Positions 17,362-26,870 are shown, counted from the stretch's first letter. The stretch is DNA of 64,000 nucleotides from Mesostigma viride (GCA_009746045.1 RPFO01000645.1:739185-803184); one strand, 5' to 3'. Notes: a model not told the origin generated them from the letters alone. Numbers and translations: made by a program.

Positions 17362-18575
17362 AGGTAATTAATTAATTAATTATAGGAAATTAATTAATTA
17401 ATTCTATAGGAACATAACTCCATTGGGAGTATCTGTACATAGCACATAGCCCTAATTGAGAAGGGGCATATGGCCTATAATACATTCTAAGCTACTTCCT
17501 GCAAGGGTGGGAATGTAAACGACCTGTGCTCTAGGTGCACTGAGGGCACCTGCATCCCCATGATCTATCAAGCTATGCCCAGCTAATAAGGGGGAGCCTG
17601 TCATGGGGGGGAAGATCATCATAGCTATACAAAAGCTAGAGCGTGGCATCTCAGCAGATCGAGAGCAGCTCTCTGCATGGCCGGGCACAGCATAACTATA
17701 GATAGAGCTAGGCATCATCTGGAGTGTGGCACATCATAGGCATGCACACATGTACATGGCTAAATGAGACTCGTGAGTCATGCAGCTGGTATAGAGCCAT
17801 GCAGTAGGAGGCTTACATGTACATCATGGCCACGGTCTAACTATTCTACACAACTATACTGCTGTATTCCCCTAAGCTGGGGTGTCTGGAGTCACCGTGG
17901 GGCCGCGGGGGTCGCCTGCCAGGGCTTGTGGCCGACGTAGATGGCCGCCCCCTTCCAGTACACCGGCTGCCCCGCCTTGGTCTAGCTGCCGGAGCTCGGG
18001 AGGTAGGTCGGCCATATAGCTCCCGTCGCCGTTGTTGCTGCGCCAGGGTCAAGTCGTCGTCAAGGGTGAAGTGAGTATTCTCGAGCCGCTTGCGGCGTCT
18101 GAGAAAGGAAATCTTGTCCGTCGGGTTCTTAAAGGTAAGAAGGAGCGGGGGCGCCCCTGCCTTACCCCGCGCGCGGGGAAGGCGGTGGGCGACCAGCTCG
18201 ATCTCACCAGTAAGGCCCATGCGAGCAAGGACTTCTCTCTCAAACGCACGTGCAAGCTTCTCAGAATTCTCACCTTCCTCCATGTCGAAGGTCGATCTTG
18301 ACGATGACGTTGAGGCTGCGCTTGGCGAGCTCGGCCTCCTCGCGGAGGTCAAGCGTCTGCCGCTGGAGCTGGCTGGGCTGCGACGGCGGAGGTGGTGGAG
18401 CTGTGGTATGTTGCTTAAGCATGTCCGCCCAGGTCGATCGTGATGGGAGGAGCATCCGGCCGGCCCGGGCCAGCAGGGGCTGGCTTAAGGCGGCAATGTC
18501 CTTAATTCACTGCCTGGGCGGTGAGGCCGGCGGTGTTCTGCAGGACCTCGATAGCGATGGCATTATCCTTAACCC
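17362..18575 (-). mobile_element. ORF1-bearing non-LTR element, left arm of palindrome
   Basis: Read on the minus strand, the element starts near 18570, carries a decayed ORF1, then a 3' UTR (about 17860 down to 17440). It ends in the CTCC-loop-GGAG hairpin near 17420-17432, with a TAAT tail to about 17362. Inverted and diverged by roughly a tenth by eye, it matches the right arm at 18588-19692 over its whole length. This places two elements head to head, their 5' ends separated by a spacer of about 17 bp. Confidence 0.8.
17876..18570 (-). pseudogene. ORF1 (L1-ORF1p-like), disrupted copy in left arm
   Basis: Same protein as the intact copy in the right arm. An open stretch on the minus strand (about 18352 to 17846) encodes KLARAFEREVLARMGL, then PRARGKAGAPPLLLTF, then FLRRRKRL and LTLAQQQRRREL. 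The upstream part (coiled-coil segment) is in another frame, and the C-terminal end shifts frame after the REL block. At least two frameshifts separate it from a functional ORF1. Confidence 0.75.
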
Positions 18576-19256
18576 ATGGTCCGCCAGGATAATGCAATCG
18601 CTATCGAGGTCTTGCAGAACACGGCAGGCCTCACCGCCCAGGCAGTGAAGGACATTGCCGCCAAGCCAGCCTCGGCTGGCCCGGCCGGCGATGCTCCTCC
18701 CATCACGACCTGGGCGGACATGCTTAAGCAACATACCACCTCCACCACCTCCGCCGTCGCAGCCCAGCTCCAGCGGCAGACGCTTGACCTCCGCGAGGAG
18801 GCCGAGCTCGCCAAGCGCAGCCTCAACGCCATACTCAAGAACTTGGACATGGAAGAAGGTGAGAATTCCGAGAAGCTTGCACGTGCGTTTGAGAGCAAAA
18901 TCCTTGCACGCATGGGCCTTCTTGGTGAGATCAAGCTGACCGCCCACCGCCTCCCCCGCGCGCGGGGTAAGGCAGGGGCGCCTCCGCTTCTTCTCATCTT
19001 TGATAGCCCAGCGGACAAGCTTTCGTTTCTCAGACGCCGCAAGCGGCTCGCGAATACTCCCTTCACCGTGGACGACGACTTGACCCTGGCCCAGCAACAA
19101 CGGCGACGGGAGCTATGGCCGACCTACACCCAGCTCCGGCAGACCAAGGCGGGCCAGCCGGTGTACTGGAAGGGGGCGGCCATCTACGTCGGCCACAAGC
19201 CCTGGCAAGCGACCCCCTCGACCACCGCGGCCCCAGCAACTCCAGCCCCAGCCTAG
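18576..19256 (+). CDS. Non-LTR retrotransposon ORF1, L1-ORF1p-like RNA-binding protein
   Basis: ORF1 proteins of L1-type elements coat the element RNA and act as nucleic-acid chaperones. This 226-codon frame has an N-terminal helical segment (LQRQTLDLREEAELAKRS, about residues 65-85) suited to a coiled coil. An RRM-like block follows (LARMGLLGEIKLTAHRLPRA, then PPLLLIFDSPADKLSFLRRR, then DDDLTLAQQQRRREL). A C-terminal WPTYTQL and VYWKGAAIYVG block comes next, ending in an Ala/Pro/Thr tail. The first ATG lies in the duplicated target sequence and not in the element, so the natural N terminus may differ or be truncated. It is intact over its length, unlike the left-arm copy. Family assignment is by motif pattern only. 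Confidence 0.7.
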   Translation: MVRQDNAIAIEVLQNTAGLTAQAVKDIAAKPASAGPAGDAPPITTWADMLKQHTTSTTSAVAAQLQRQTLDLREEAELAKRSLNAILKNLDMEEGENSEKLARAFESKILARMGLLGEIKLTAHRLPRARGKAGAPPLLLIFDSPADKLSFLRRRKRLANTPFTVDDDLTLAQQQRRRELWPTYTQLRQTKAGQPVYWKGAAIYVGHKPWQATPSTTAAPATPAPA

Positions 19257-19692
19257 GGGAATACAGCAGTAGTGTAGAATAGTTAGACAGTGGCCTTGTA
19301 CATGCCCGCCTACTACAGGCACTATCCCAGCTTAGGCCTAGCCTTTTTAGTCATGTACATGTGTGCCTATGATGAGCCACACTCCAGACGATGCCTAGTT
19401 TTATTTAGTAATGCTGTGCCCATGCAGAGAGCTGCTCTCTGCTGAGATGCCACGCTCTAGTTTTTGTATAGCCATGATGATCTTCCCCCTCACAGGCATG
19501 CTCCCCCCTTACCCGGGCATAGCGTGATAGACCATGAGGGTGCGGGTGCCCTGGTGCACCTAGAGCAGGGGTAGCTTACATTCCCACCCTTGCATGAAGT
19601 AGCCTAGAATGTATTAAAAGCCATATGCCCCTTCTCAGGGCTATGTGCTACATCTACTCCCAACGGAGTGATGTTGATAATTAATTAATTAA
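18588..19692 (+). mobile_element. ORF1-bearing non-LTR element, right arm, with 12-bp target duplication
   Basis: The element runs from GATAATGCAATCGC to a TAAT tail and is bracketed by a perfect direct repeat ATGGTCCGCCAG at 18576-18587 and 19693-19704. It contains ORF1 followed by a 3' UTR (19257-19650), the hairpin core CTCCCAACGGAG near 19657-19668, and the tail. This is the signature of target-primed reverse transcription. No reverse transcriptase is included, so it is either 3'-derived or a non-autonomous form. Confidence 0.85.
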
Positions 19693-19704
19693 TGGTCCGC
19701 CAGC

Positions 19705-21237
19705 ACTTTTTTTGGTTTTTTGACCCCTGAAAATGAAAAAAATCATAAATCCTAGACCACAACTCCAAACACCCTCAACCAAGATGCCAGGAATATCTAC
19801 ACTTCAAGGGCTTTCAGAATATGCAATAATATCACGAGTCCATTCAGTGCCCTGGATGTTATCTTCAGTCAAAGTTGGACAAAAGACGAACTTTTTCGTG
19901 TTAGAAAAAGTTAACCCCCCCCCTTTTCTCTGGGGGAGGATTCTAAACACCAAAATCATGGTTGGATATTTTTATTAGAATGTTCAGGGGTCCCCCAACG
20001 GGGGGGGTGCACTCAAGAATTGCATTTTACACACGGCACCATGCTCATATTGACACATGACTGCGAACACCCCAAATGGAGAAAAATGCCATGCTATACA
20101 ATTATGCAATATAAATGACCACAATAGAGTGCCAAACCTGCTGGAATCCAAACATGACGCCAACTTGCCATCACTGAACGTTATCCCCCAAAGAAGTGCC
20201 ACAAATTGTGCACCATAATGGCTAATACCCCTCCTAGAGCAGGCATGGAAAGCTGTTGCAATACCACTATCCTACTCATCAAAAGACATGTAAGGACGTA
20301 CGAGTTTCCCTGCAAACAACGTGCAAACGCATTGCCGTACCTGCCTCGATCATGACCTGGCCGGTGTCCGCTGGCCGGCAAGCTCATACGTCACGTATGC
20401 AGCTACTAGTGGGAGAGGCGGCCATAGCCGCTCTATCCATGCATCTGTCATCATTACCATGTTGAAGATATGTGCAAAGATGACGTCTAACGCGTCCACG
20501 TCCCCAGCAAATGGCGCAGCGGACTTTCGTAAAGACGCGGGAGGCCCAGGCAGACGGAAACTCCCAAGAACCAAAGGAAACCGGCGATACCAAACGGGAC
20601 GTCTCGTCTGACAGTGACTACCAAGACAGAGGTAATAGCCACTGCGTATTTCCTCAACAGCATAAATCTGATCATTCTTGACGTACCAAAATAATGCATC
20701 ATCGTTCAGGGGTCATCATCTGACCCATTTCAAGCCGCGGAACCCAAAATTGCCACAAAATGGCGCGCTGACAGCCATATCTTGCTATGCGCGCGCGCAA
20801 CGGTAAAAAATGTTAGCAAAAGTCACGTGACTGCCTGCAAGAAAGTGGTGGTATTTACTGTGCTATGGCGCAATTACCCGTACCCAACCTATGCATTTTC
20901 ATCGAGGTTGGGTCTGCCCCGACCCGCCGGACATATTTACGTTACGTCACTTACGTCGCAGGTCACGGAATTACGCGGTACAGTTACGTTACGTGTGTTG
21001 TGGTCAAATTTGACCACATCGGCGGACCATGGGTTAAGACGCTGCATGGTCGATGTCGCGGAGCTGGGCGGTGATGGAGTCGGTGGAGGCGGAGGGGGGC
21101 CGGGGGGGGGTGGAGGCGAGGAGGAGGGTGGCGGTGGTGGTGGGGATGGTGGGGAGCTCAGCAGCCAGCGTGCCTCCCATTGCCGCCACATCTAGCTAGC
21201 TGTGGCAAGGGGGGTCACGTGCTGCTCGAAAGCTTCC
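19705..21237. other. Intergenic sequence, no recognised gene
   Basis: Contains an AT-rich stretch with CCCCC/GGGGG runs near 19916-20006 and mixed sequence to 21237. A G-rich low-complexity run lies at about 21080-21150 and reads as poly-Pro on the minus strand. No domain or transposon protein was recognised. Confidence 0.4.
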
Positions 21238-21666
21238 TTAATAAGGTGGGTGTGGATGATGGCTTCGGTGCATGGGGAACTGGTGGCCGGGGGGGGGCGG
21301 TGGGGAAGCCCAGATCTCGGCTTCAGAGCGCCCGAGGAGGGAGCAGAGGGCGAAGCGTTGGAGCTTGGGGCGATTCATGCGGAGAACTATCGGGAGAGCC
21401 TCGGCGGGGTCGGCAGGCTGGCCACCGGGCCAGCGGCCGCGGTTGTGGGAAACGAGGTGCGAGCACAGGGCTACAAGCGAGGCGTGCGTGCCGAAAAACA
21501 CGTCTTCCATGAAGGCTGCTGGGCGGCGAGTCCAGTAGCCAGGTGCGTTGATGTCAAAGGCGATCTCGTCCCAGTGCGGCTCGGCAGAGCGACTGCGCTT
21601 AGGCTCAGGCGATGCAGATGTTATGGCGAGGCAAGGCCGGGGGGCTGGGCGAGCACCAGTGCGCGA
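21238..21666 (-). CDS. Candidate coding exon, unrecognised protein
   Basis: The minus strand is open for 142 codons between a TAG at about 21667 (which could equally be a splice acceptor) and a TAA at 21238. Composition looks protein-like rather than repetitive: SAEPHWDEIAFDINAPGYW, then FMEDVFFGTHASLVALCSHL, then IVLRMNRPKLQRFALCSLLG, ending in a Pro/His-rich tail. I do not recognise a family. It could be the last exon of a small gene, a transposon-encoded domain or a decayed gene. Neighbouring upstream minus-strand sequence (21668-21960) shows no clear partner exon. Confidence 0.35.
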   Translation of the reverse strand, partial: SRTGARPAPRPCLAITSASPEPKRSRSAEPHWDEIAFDINAPGYWTRRPAAFMEDVFFGTHASLVALCSHLVSHNRGRWPGGQPADPAEALPIVLRMNRPKLQRFALCSLLGRSEAEIWASPPPPPGHQFPMHRSHHPHPPY

Positions 21667-22480
21667 CTAGTGTCACCGCTACCTTCCGGACCTGATGGCG
21701 AAGCTGCAGCCGGAGCTGCAGAAGTATTTTCATTGCCGCCAGGCTGCGTACGACATTGGACGATGGCGACTGGCGAGTGGGTTGGGCTGGGAGCCGGAAA
21801 GCTCCTTTTCCAAACCTCGTTTGGCTCTTTGAGTCGTCATAATATAGCTGCTTGTCATGTGCCTTTTTCGATACTGCGTTTCAGCCGTAACCGCGATCAT
21901 ACTGGCGAGTGCATTTTAGAAAGGCGCATCGAATGCAAGTGATCTGACTGAATAAATGGGGCTCAGACGCAAAAGATCTGAGCCAAGCCGTTGACAGCCA
22001 TACCGCCGTCCGGTCAGCCATTTTCGGAGCACCCAGACTCTCGATGGCCTGGCGGCCATGCAACGGCCGGAGGTGAGCGTTTCAGCGTTAATTATAAAAG
22101 AATACTATATAAAGTTATGCATGCATGTGATGCTGGAGTTATGTATATAAGTAGTAGATCCATTATTGGATTGAATTTCATTATTTACCCACCATTCAAT
22201 ACATTCAATATTGTCTTGAGCGCTGTATGGGTGTGCTAACGACTCAATAATAATGTCATACGGGTCTTGATACCGGACGTACATGCACTTATTGAAGTTT
22301 GAACACATTACACAATACATACATATGCATGTGGGATATATCCAACCAACTGGCTGACCGACTGACTTATAGTGACTGACTAGTGACTTCAGACTGACCT
22401 GTAGGTAGTGATGTTAGATCCACATGCACGGAATAAGAAGTACTGTGCACATGCATGTATAATATATTTACTTACAGCAG
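21667..22480. other. Intergenic sequence, no recognised gene
   Basis: No open frame with recognisable content. The stretch becomes AT-rich after about 22080. Confidence 0.4.
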
Positions 22481-22955
22481 AGTGAAATCACTCAAACCAA
22501 AGCAAACGCCCATGCAGCTATAAACCTGTACTACTATATGTACAGAGCCATGTCAAAGCTCTATACAACGATATGTATAATATATTTAGCACGGGGCTGT
22601 AGTTATTTTGTCGTGGTATCTCTTTGTTAATTAGCGTTGCATGGCTTTGTTTATTTTTAAGTGGGTGCAGCTTCACTCTGATGTAAGTGATTATATTTTT
22701 TAATGTACATATTTTCATTGAGAATGATAAATTACGGACGTGAGATTAATTGGCATGCAACCTAATGAGGAAAAACCTGAAAAGAAGAAGACTCGGAAAC
22801 CTATAAAGAAATTAATCTAGTAATCTGACACGGACATCCAAGGATCACGACAACTAGTGCGCAAGGTACAAGTAACTACATATCACAAAACTATGACATA
22901 CAGCAACATCGCTGCCGGCCCACCATGCAGGCCGGGAGGGATCTCTAGACCGCAT
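22480..22955. repeat. Rearranged copies of the RLE-element 3' UTR
   Basis: 22480-22570 is an inverted copy of 25250-25330 (landmarks AGAGTGAAATCACTCAAACC, AAAGCAAACGCCCA and AGAGCCATGTCAAAGCTCTA). 22655-22955 is a direct copy of 25300-25575 (landmarks TTGAGAATGAT, CTGACACGGACATCCAAGGA and GCTGCCGGCCCACCATGCAG). Adjacent inverted and direct copies indicate repeated insertion or rearrangement. Confidence 0.75.
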
Positions 22956-22959
22956 TAAA

Positions 22960-23385
22960 ATTAAATTAAATTAAATTGTAATATATCTCCGTCGGGAGTA
23001 CATGTAGCACATATATATCCCTGAGAATTAATGGGGCATATGCATGGCTTTTAATACATTCTAGCTAGGCAACTTCCTGCATGCAAGGGCCGGTAGGGGG
23101 TGAACTACACCTGCTCTCTGGATGCACAACGTGCACCTGCACCAAGTTATATGTATTCCAGCACCTAAGGTGCGGACATAGGGTGGAAGATCATCATGGC
23201 CGGCTAAACAATGGCGCCAGCTAGGGCATGGGTTCTCAGCAGAGAGTAGCTCTCTGCATAGGCAAAGCTTGGCTAAATTCTCAGCATGCATCATCCGTGG
23301 GGAGTCCCATTATAGGCGTGCACATGCGCAAAGGCGTGAGCCACGTGCTAAGCTATAAGCCTGACTTATCTATACACTAAGTTAC
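22960..23385 (-). mobile_element. 5'-truncated copy of the ORF1-element 3' UTR
   Basis: On the minus strand this matches the 3' UTR of the palindrome elements (19330-19690). Shared features are the TGCAGAGAGCT-CTCTCTGCTGAGA block, CCATGATGATCTTCC, GCAGGAAGTTGCC and GGGGCATATGC-type blocks. It ends in the hairpin core CTCCCGACGGAG near 22990 and an ATTTA-type tail near 22955-22978. No ORF1 remains. Confidence 0.7.
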
Positions 23386-23405
23386 TATTATATATATTTA
23401 TTGAG

Positions 23406-25350
23406 GTTCACATCATGGAGGACGGCACTCGCGGCGGCCTGCTGTCGCGGTCGGGCACCCAGCAAGGGGACCCCCTGGGACCCCTGTACTTTGCCGCCCC
23501 CCTCCAGGGTTGCCTCCAAGCGGTCCATGCTGCCCACCCGGCGGTCGCTATTCAGGCCTACTTGGATGATATCTACCTGCTGGGCCCTGTGCCGGACACC
23601 ACCGCGGCTCTGCTGGCACTGCAGACCGCGGTGGCCGACATCAACCTCCAGTTGACCCTTGCCAAGTGCGCGGTGTACTCGCCCCAAGGTGATTGCTCCG
23701 GCTTTCCGCCCCAGCTCTTGGGCCGGGACGAGCGCCTCCATGGGTTGGATGTCCTCGGCGTTCCGGTTGGCGACCCCGCGTTTGTCATCGATGCTCTGCG
23801 GGCCGCCCTCGAGGCACGCACTGAGGTACTGCCCTTGATTGCGCGCCTTCATGATTCGCAGACCAAGGGTCTGCTTCTGTGGTTTTGCGCTCACCCTCGC
23901 GTCGTTCACTGGCTCCGGGGCGCTCTTCCGTCTCAGGTCCGGCTGGCCGCCGAGGGCCACGACGAACGCATCCAGTCGGCCTTGGCGCAGCTGGTCCCGG
24001 GCCCCGACCTCCCGCCACATGCTATTCGCATTGCCTCCCTGCCTGCACGGATGGGTGGCTGCGGTCTGACTCGTGCCGCCCGGCTGGCCCCAGCAGCCTT
24101 TTTGGGCTCCGTCGCTCAGTCGTGGGCGGAAAGCTGCCGGCTCCTGCCCCTTTTGGCAACGGCAGCGCCTGACCTCCTGGACCCCAGCAGCCCTTTGCCC
24201 TTCGTCACCGCCATCCAGGAGGCCTATGCTGAGATCCAGCAGGCCTGTTCTCCCGTCCGTGCCGCTCAGGCGGTACAGCGCCACCTCCCTCGCGGCACTC
24301 CCTCGGTCGCCTCCGTTCAATCTCCCGCCGCATTCCCTGCTCGCGTCATCGATAAACACCAGAAAACCTACGCGGGTATTCTGCACACGGCTGATTGGAT
24401 TGCTCTTTTCGCGGACCTCAACGCCCAGGGACGTGCGTGGCTGTTCTCGCTTTCCTTGCGGAGTGTGGGCTCGGCGTACCTTCGTGCTCTTCCCATGGCC
24501 CCCCCATTCGCCTTGGCTCCCAGCCACTACTCGGTGGCGCTCCGGCACCAGCTATTTGCCCCGCAGCCTCTTGTTCCGGCCGGGCGGCCTTGTGGTAGCT
24601 GTGGGCAGCCGCTGGATCCCACGGGGACTCACTACCTTGCCTGCATGGGGGGCCAACAGAATCAGAATTGGTATTTGTATTTGCACACTGTCCTCCTGAC
24701 GGTGGTGCTCGCCATGATTCGGTCGGTTTTCCCCCACGCGAACATCCGGTCCGAGGATGCGGATGGCGCTGCCTTCTATTCCCCCAACCACCGGCCTGAC
24801 ATCGTGGTGCTGGACTTTGAGGGGGGTGGCCGGCATCTGCTTATTGACGTTTCGGTGGCGCGGCCCTTGGCTCTTAGCCACGTGGCTGGGGCCTCCCTCA
24901 CGGCAGGTTACACGGCGGACCGGGCGGAGCGGGCCAAGCTCCTGGCCTACGGCGACGTCGGGCACCATCGTGTGGTGCCCTTTGTCCTGGAGGAGTTTGG
25001 GGCCATGGGGCCCCTGACCTCCGCCTTCTTCAAGGAGTGTTGCCGGCTCCGGGAGGACCGGCTGGACCTGGAGGGCCAGCGGGCCCCATGGTCGGCGCGG
25101 ACCTGGACGTCATATTGGCGTCAGCGCTTGTCGGTGGCGCTGACTCGGGCCATGGCGGACATCATGCTCCGCCGTACGCGGGCTGATTTTGCGGTGCAGC
25201 AGGGCTATTAGGTTCCTCCCGTTAGGCGTTTCCATTGGTCTTATCGTAGTATAGAGCTTTGACATGGCTCTGTATATAGGTTTATAGCTGGGCGTTTGCT
25301 TTGGTTTGAGTGATTTCACTCTGCTGTAAGTAATTATATTTTTAATATAT
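23406..25350 (+). mobile_element. 5'-truncated RLE-type non-LTR retrotransposon
   Basis: A 598-codon reverse transcriptase frame followed by a 3' UTR. The stretch ATATATATTTATTGAG occurs just upstream (about 23391-23405) and again at about 25345-25360. This may be a target duplication, but part of the flanking sequence belongs to the repeat family itself, so the boundary is uncertain. The catalytic fingers and everything 5' of RT motif B are missing, so the copy cannot be autonomous. Confidence 0.75.
23415..25211 (+). CDS. Reverse transcriptase with restriction-like endonuclease domain, 5'-truncated
   Basis: Copies element RNA into DNA by target-primed reverse transcription. The frame starts just before RT motif B (SGTQQGDPLGPLYFA, residues about 13-30). 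Motif C is AYLDDI (about 50), followed by thumb-like sequence. A zinc knuckle CGSC-x9-HYLAC lies near residue 396-413. The restriction-like endonuclease signature RPD-x11-D (HRPDIVVLDFEG, then LLIDVSVARP) lies near 461-482. This layout matches R2/NeSL/Dualen-type elements, not APE-only LINEs. RT motifs 0-A are absent, so the ATG is merely the first in the surviving frame. No stop or frameshift occurs in 598 codons, so the copy is young. Fragments of relatives lie at 12241-12550, 25564-26080, 26084-26455 and 26690-26870. Confidence 0.9.
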   Translation: MEDGTRGGLLSRSGTQQGDPLGPLYFAAPLQGCLQAVHAAHPAVAIQAYLDDIYLLGPVPDTTAALLALQTAVADINLQLTLAKCAVYSPQGDCSGFPPQLLGRDERLHGLDVLGVPVGDPAFVIDALRAALEARTEVLPLIARLHDSQTKGLLLWFCAHPRVVHWLRGALPSQVRLAAEGHDERIQSALAQLVPGPDLPPHAIRIASLPARMGGCGLTRAARLAPAAFLGSVAQSWAESCRLLPLLATAAPDLLDPSSPLPFVTAIQEAYAEIQQACSPVRAAQAVQRHLPRGTPSVASVQSPAAFPARVIDKHQKTYAGILHTADWIALFADLNAQGRAWLFSLSLRSVGSAYLRALPMAPPFALAPSHYSVALRHQLFAPQPLVPAGRPCGSCGQPLDPTGTHYLACMGGQQNQNWYLYLHTVLLTVVLAMIRSVFPHANIRSEDADGAAFYSPNHRPDIVVLDFEGGGRHLLIDVSVARPLALSHVAGASLTAGYTADRAERAKLLAYGDVGHHRVVPFVLEEFGAMGPLTSAFFKECCRLREDRLDLEGQRAPWSARTWTSYWRQRLSVALTRAMADIMLRRTRADFAVQQGY

Positions 25351-25560
25351 ATTTATTGAGAATGATAGATTACGGAGGTGCGATAGGCATGCAACATAAG
25401 GAAAAACCCGATAACTGGGAGAATAACCCTGAAGAAATTAATAGGAATCTGACACGGACATCCAAGGATCACGCGCCAGCTGCACAAGGTACAACTAACT
25501 ATACATCACAAAACTACACGCAGCAACAGCGCTGCCGGCCCACCATGCAGGCCTGGAAGG
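25212..25560 (+). mobile_element. RLE-element 3' UTR and flank
   Basis: Non-coding sequence after the RT stop. The same sequence follows the second RT fragment (26455-26600) and recurs at 22480-22955. No terminal hairpin like that of the ORF1 elements is obvious here, so the two families may have different 3' ends. Confidence 0.65.
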
Positions 25561-25563
25561 GAT

Positions 25564-26080
25564 CTAGACCGCATGGGTCGCGACAAAGTCGGCCCGGGTG
25601 CGGCGGAATAACACATCAGCCACGGTGCGAGTGAGGGCGAGTGACAGGCGCTGCATGCCGCCAATACGAGGACCACGTGCGGGCCGACTACGGGGCGGTC
25701 TGACCCTCGAGGTCGAGGCGGTCTTCACGGCGCTGGCAGCACTCGTGGAAAAACTCCGCTGTCTTGGGGCCCATGGCCCCGAACTCCTCAAGGACAAAGG
25801 GGATGACCCGGTGGGGCCCCACATTGCCGCGTAGGAGGCAAACTTGTCGCGCTCAGCCACAGCGGCAGCAGCGCCGGCATCTGGACACAGCCGCCCGGAG
25901 GATGTGGCGACCGGAGAGCGGCCGAGCCACGGAGACATCGATGACTGCAGGTGGCAACCGGCCTGCCCGTCGTAGTCAAGCACGGTAATCTCGGGGCGGT
26001 GGTTGGGTGAGTAGAGGGCGGCCCCATCCGCGTCCTAGCACTTGATGGTGGAGTGGGGAAAGTGTTATATATATTCCCTA
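25564..26080 (-). pseudogene. Decayed RLE-element C-terminal fragment, inverted
   Basis: On the minus strand, frames encode pieces of the endonuclease and C-terminal region (DADGAALYSPNHRPEITVLD, then SVARPL, then an EEFGAMGP-like block) and end in LALTRTVADVLFRRTRADF. Frame changes break it. The residues differ from the intact copy (VLFRRTRADFVAT against IMLRRTRADFAVQ), so it is another subfamily. It is inserted between two plus-strand fragments. Confidence 0.7.
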
Positions 26081-26083
26081 CTA

Positions 26084-26605
26084 TTCGGTGGCGCGGCCCT
26101 TGGCTCTTAGCCACGTGGCTGGGGCCTCCCTCACGCGGCAGGTTACACGGCGGACCGGGCGGAGCGGGCCAAGCTCCTGGCCTACGGCGACGTCGGGCAC
26201 CATCGTGTGGTGCCCTTTGTCCTGGAGGAGTTTGGGGCCATGGGGCCCCTGACCTCCGCCTTCTTCAAGTCCTGAGTGTTGCCGGCTCCGGGAGCTAGGA
26301 CCGGCTGGACCTGGAGGGCCACCGGGCCCCATGGTCGGCGCGGACCTGGACGTCATATTGGCGTCAGCGCTTGTCGGTGGCGCTGACTCGGGCCATGGCT
26401 GACATCATGCTCCGCCGTACGCGGGCTGATTTTGCGGTGCAGCAGGGCTATTAGGTTCCTCCCGTTATAGGCGTTATAGGCATTGGTCTTATCGTAGTAT
26501 AGAGCTTTGACATGGCTCTGTATATAGGTTTATAGCTGGGCGTTTGCTTTGGTTTGAGTGATTTCACTCTGCTGTAAGTAATTATATTTTTAATATTCCC
26601 TATGT
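26084..26605 (+). pseudogene. Second plus-strand RLE-element 3' fragment
   Basis: Nearly identical to 24855-25345 except for a few short indels (for example CGCGGCAGG against CGGCAGG near 26133, and added TAG-containing insertions near 26272 and 26295). These indels break the reading frame. It starts inside the endonuclease domain (SVARPLALSHVAGAS) and runs through the stop into the 3' UTR. It looks like a recent segmental duplicate that decayed quickly. Confidence 0.8.
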
Positions 26606-26870
26606 TGCATGCCCCTCTCACCTGCATAACTTATCATTCTCAATGAATATATATTCCCTAGCTAGAGTGGGGTTGCTGGGGTGGCAGGGGGCGCCTGCCA
26701 GGGCTAGACCGCACGGGGTCGCGACAAAGCCGGCCCGGGTGCGGCGGAATAGCACATCAGCCACGGGGCCAGTGAGGCCGGGAGTGACAGGCGCTGCCGC
26801 CAAGACGAGGACCACGTGTGGGCAAACCACGTCGGGGTGGTCTGACCCTCGAATGTATATACTTGCAGAT
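26606..26870 (-). pseudogene. Inverted RLE-element tail and C-terminal scrap
   Basis: 26605-26660 is an inverted copy of about 25344-25395 (contains TATCATTCTCAATGAATATA). 26690-26870 on the minus strand encodes the extreme C terminus (VADVLFRRTRAGFVAT), similar to the 25564 copy. Together with the preceding fragments it forms a mosaic of alternating orientation. Confidence 0.65.

Noticed and set aside
20782-21195. Plus-strand ORF ending in a Gly/Glu-rich stretch, and its minus-strand poly-Pro counterpart
   Set aside because: The open frame depends on a G-rich low-complexity run. The rest shows no protein-like features.
23388-24548. 386-codon minus-strand ORF
   Set aside because: It is antisense to the reverse transcriptase and has no recognisable motifs.
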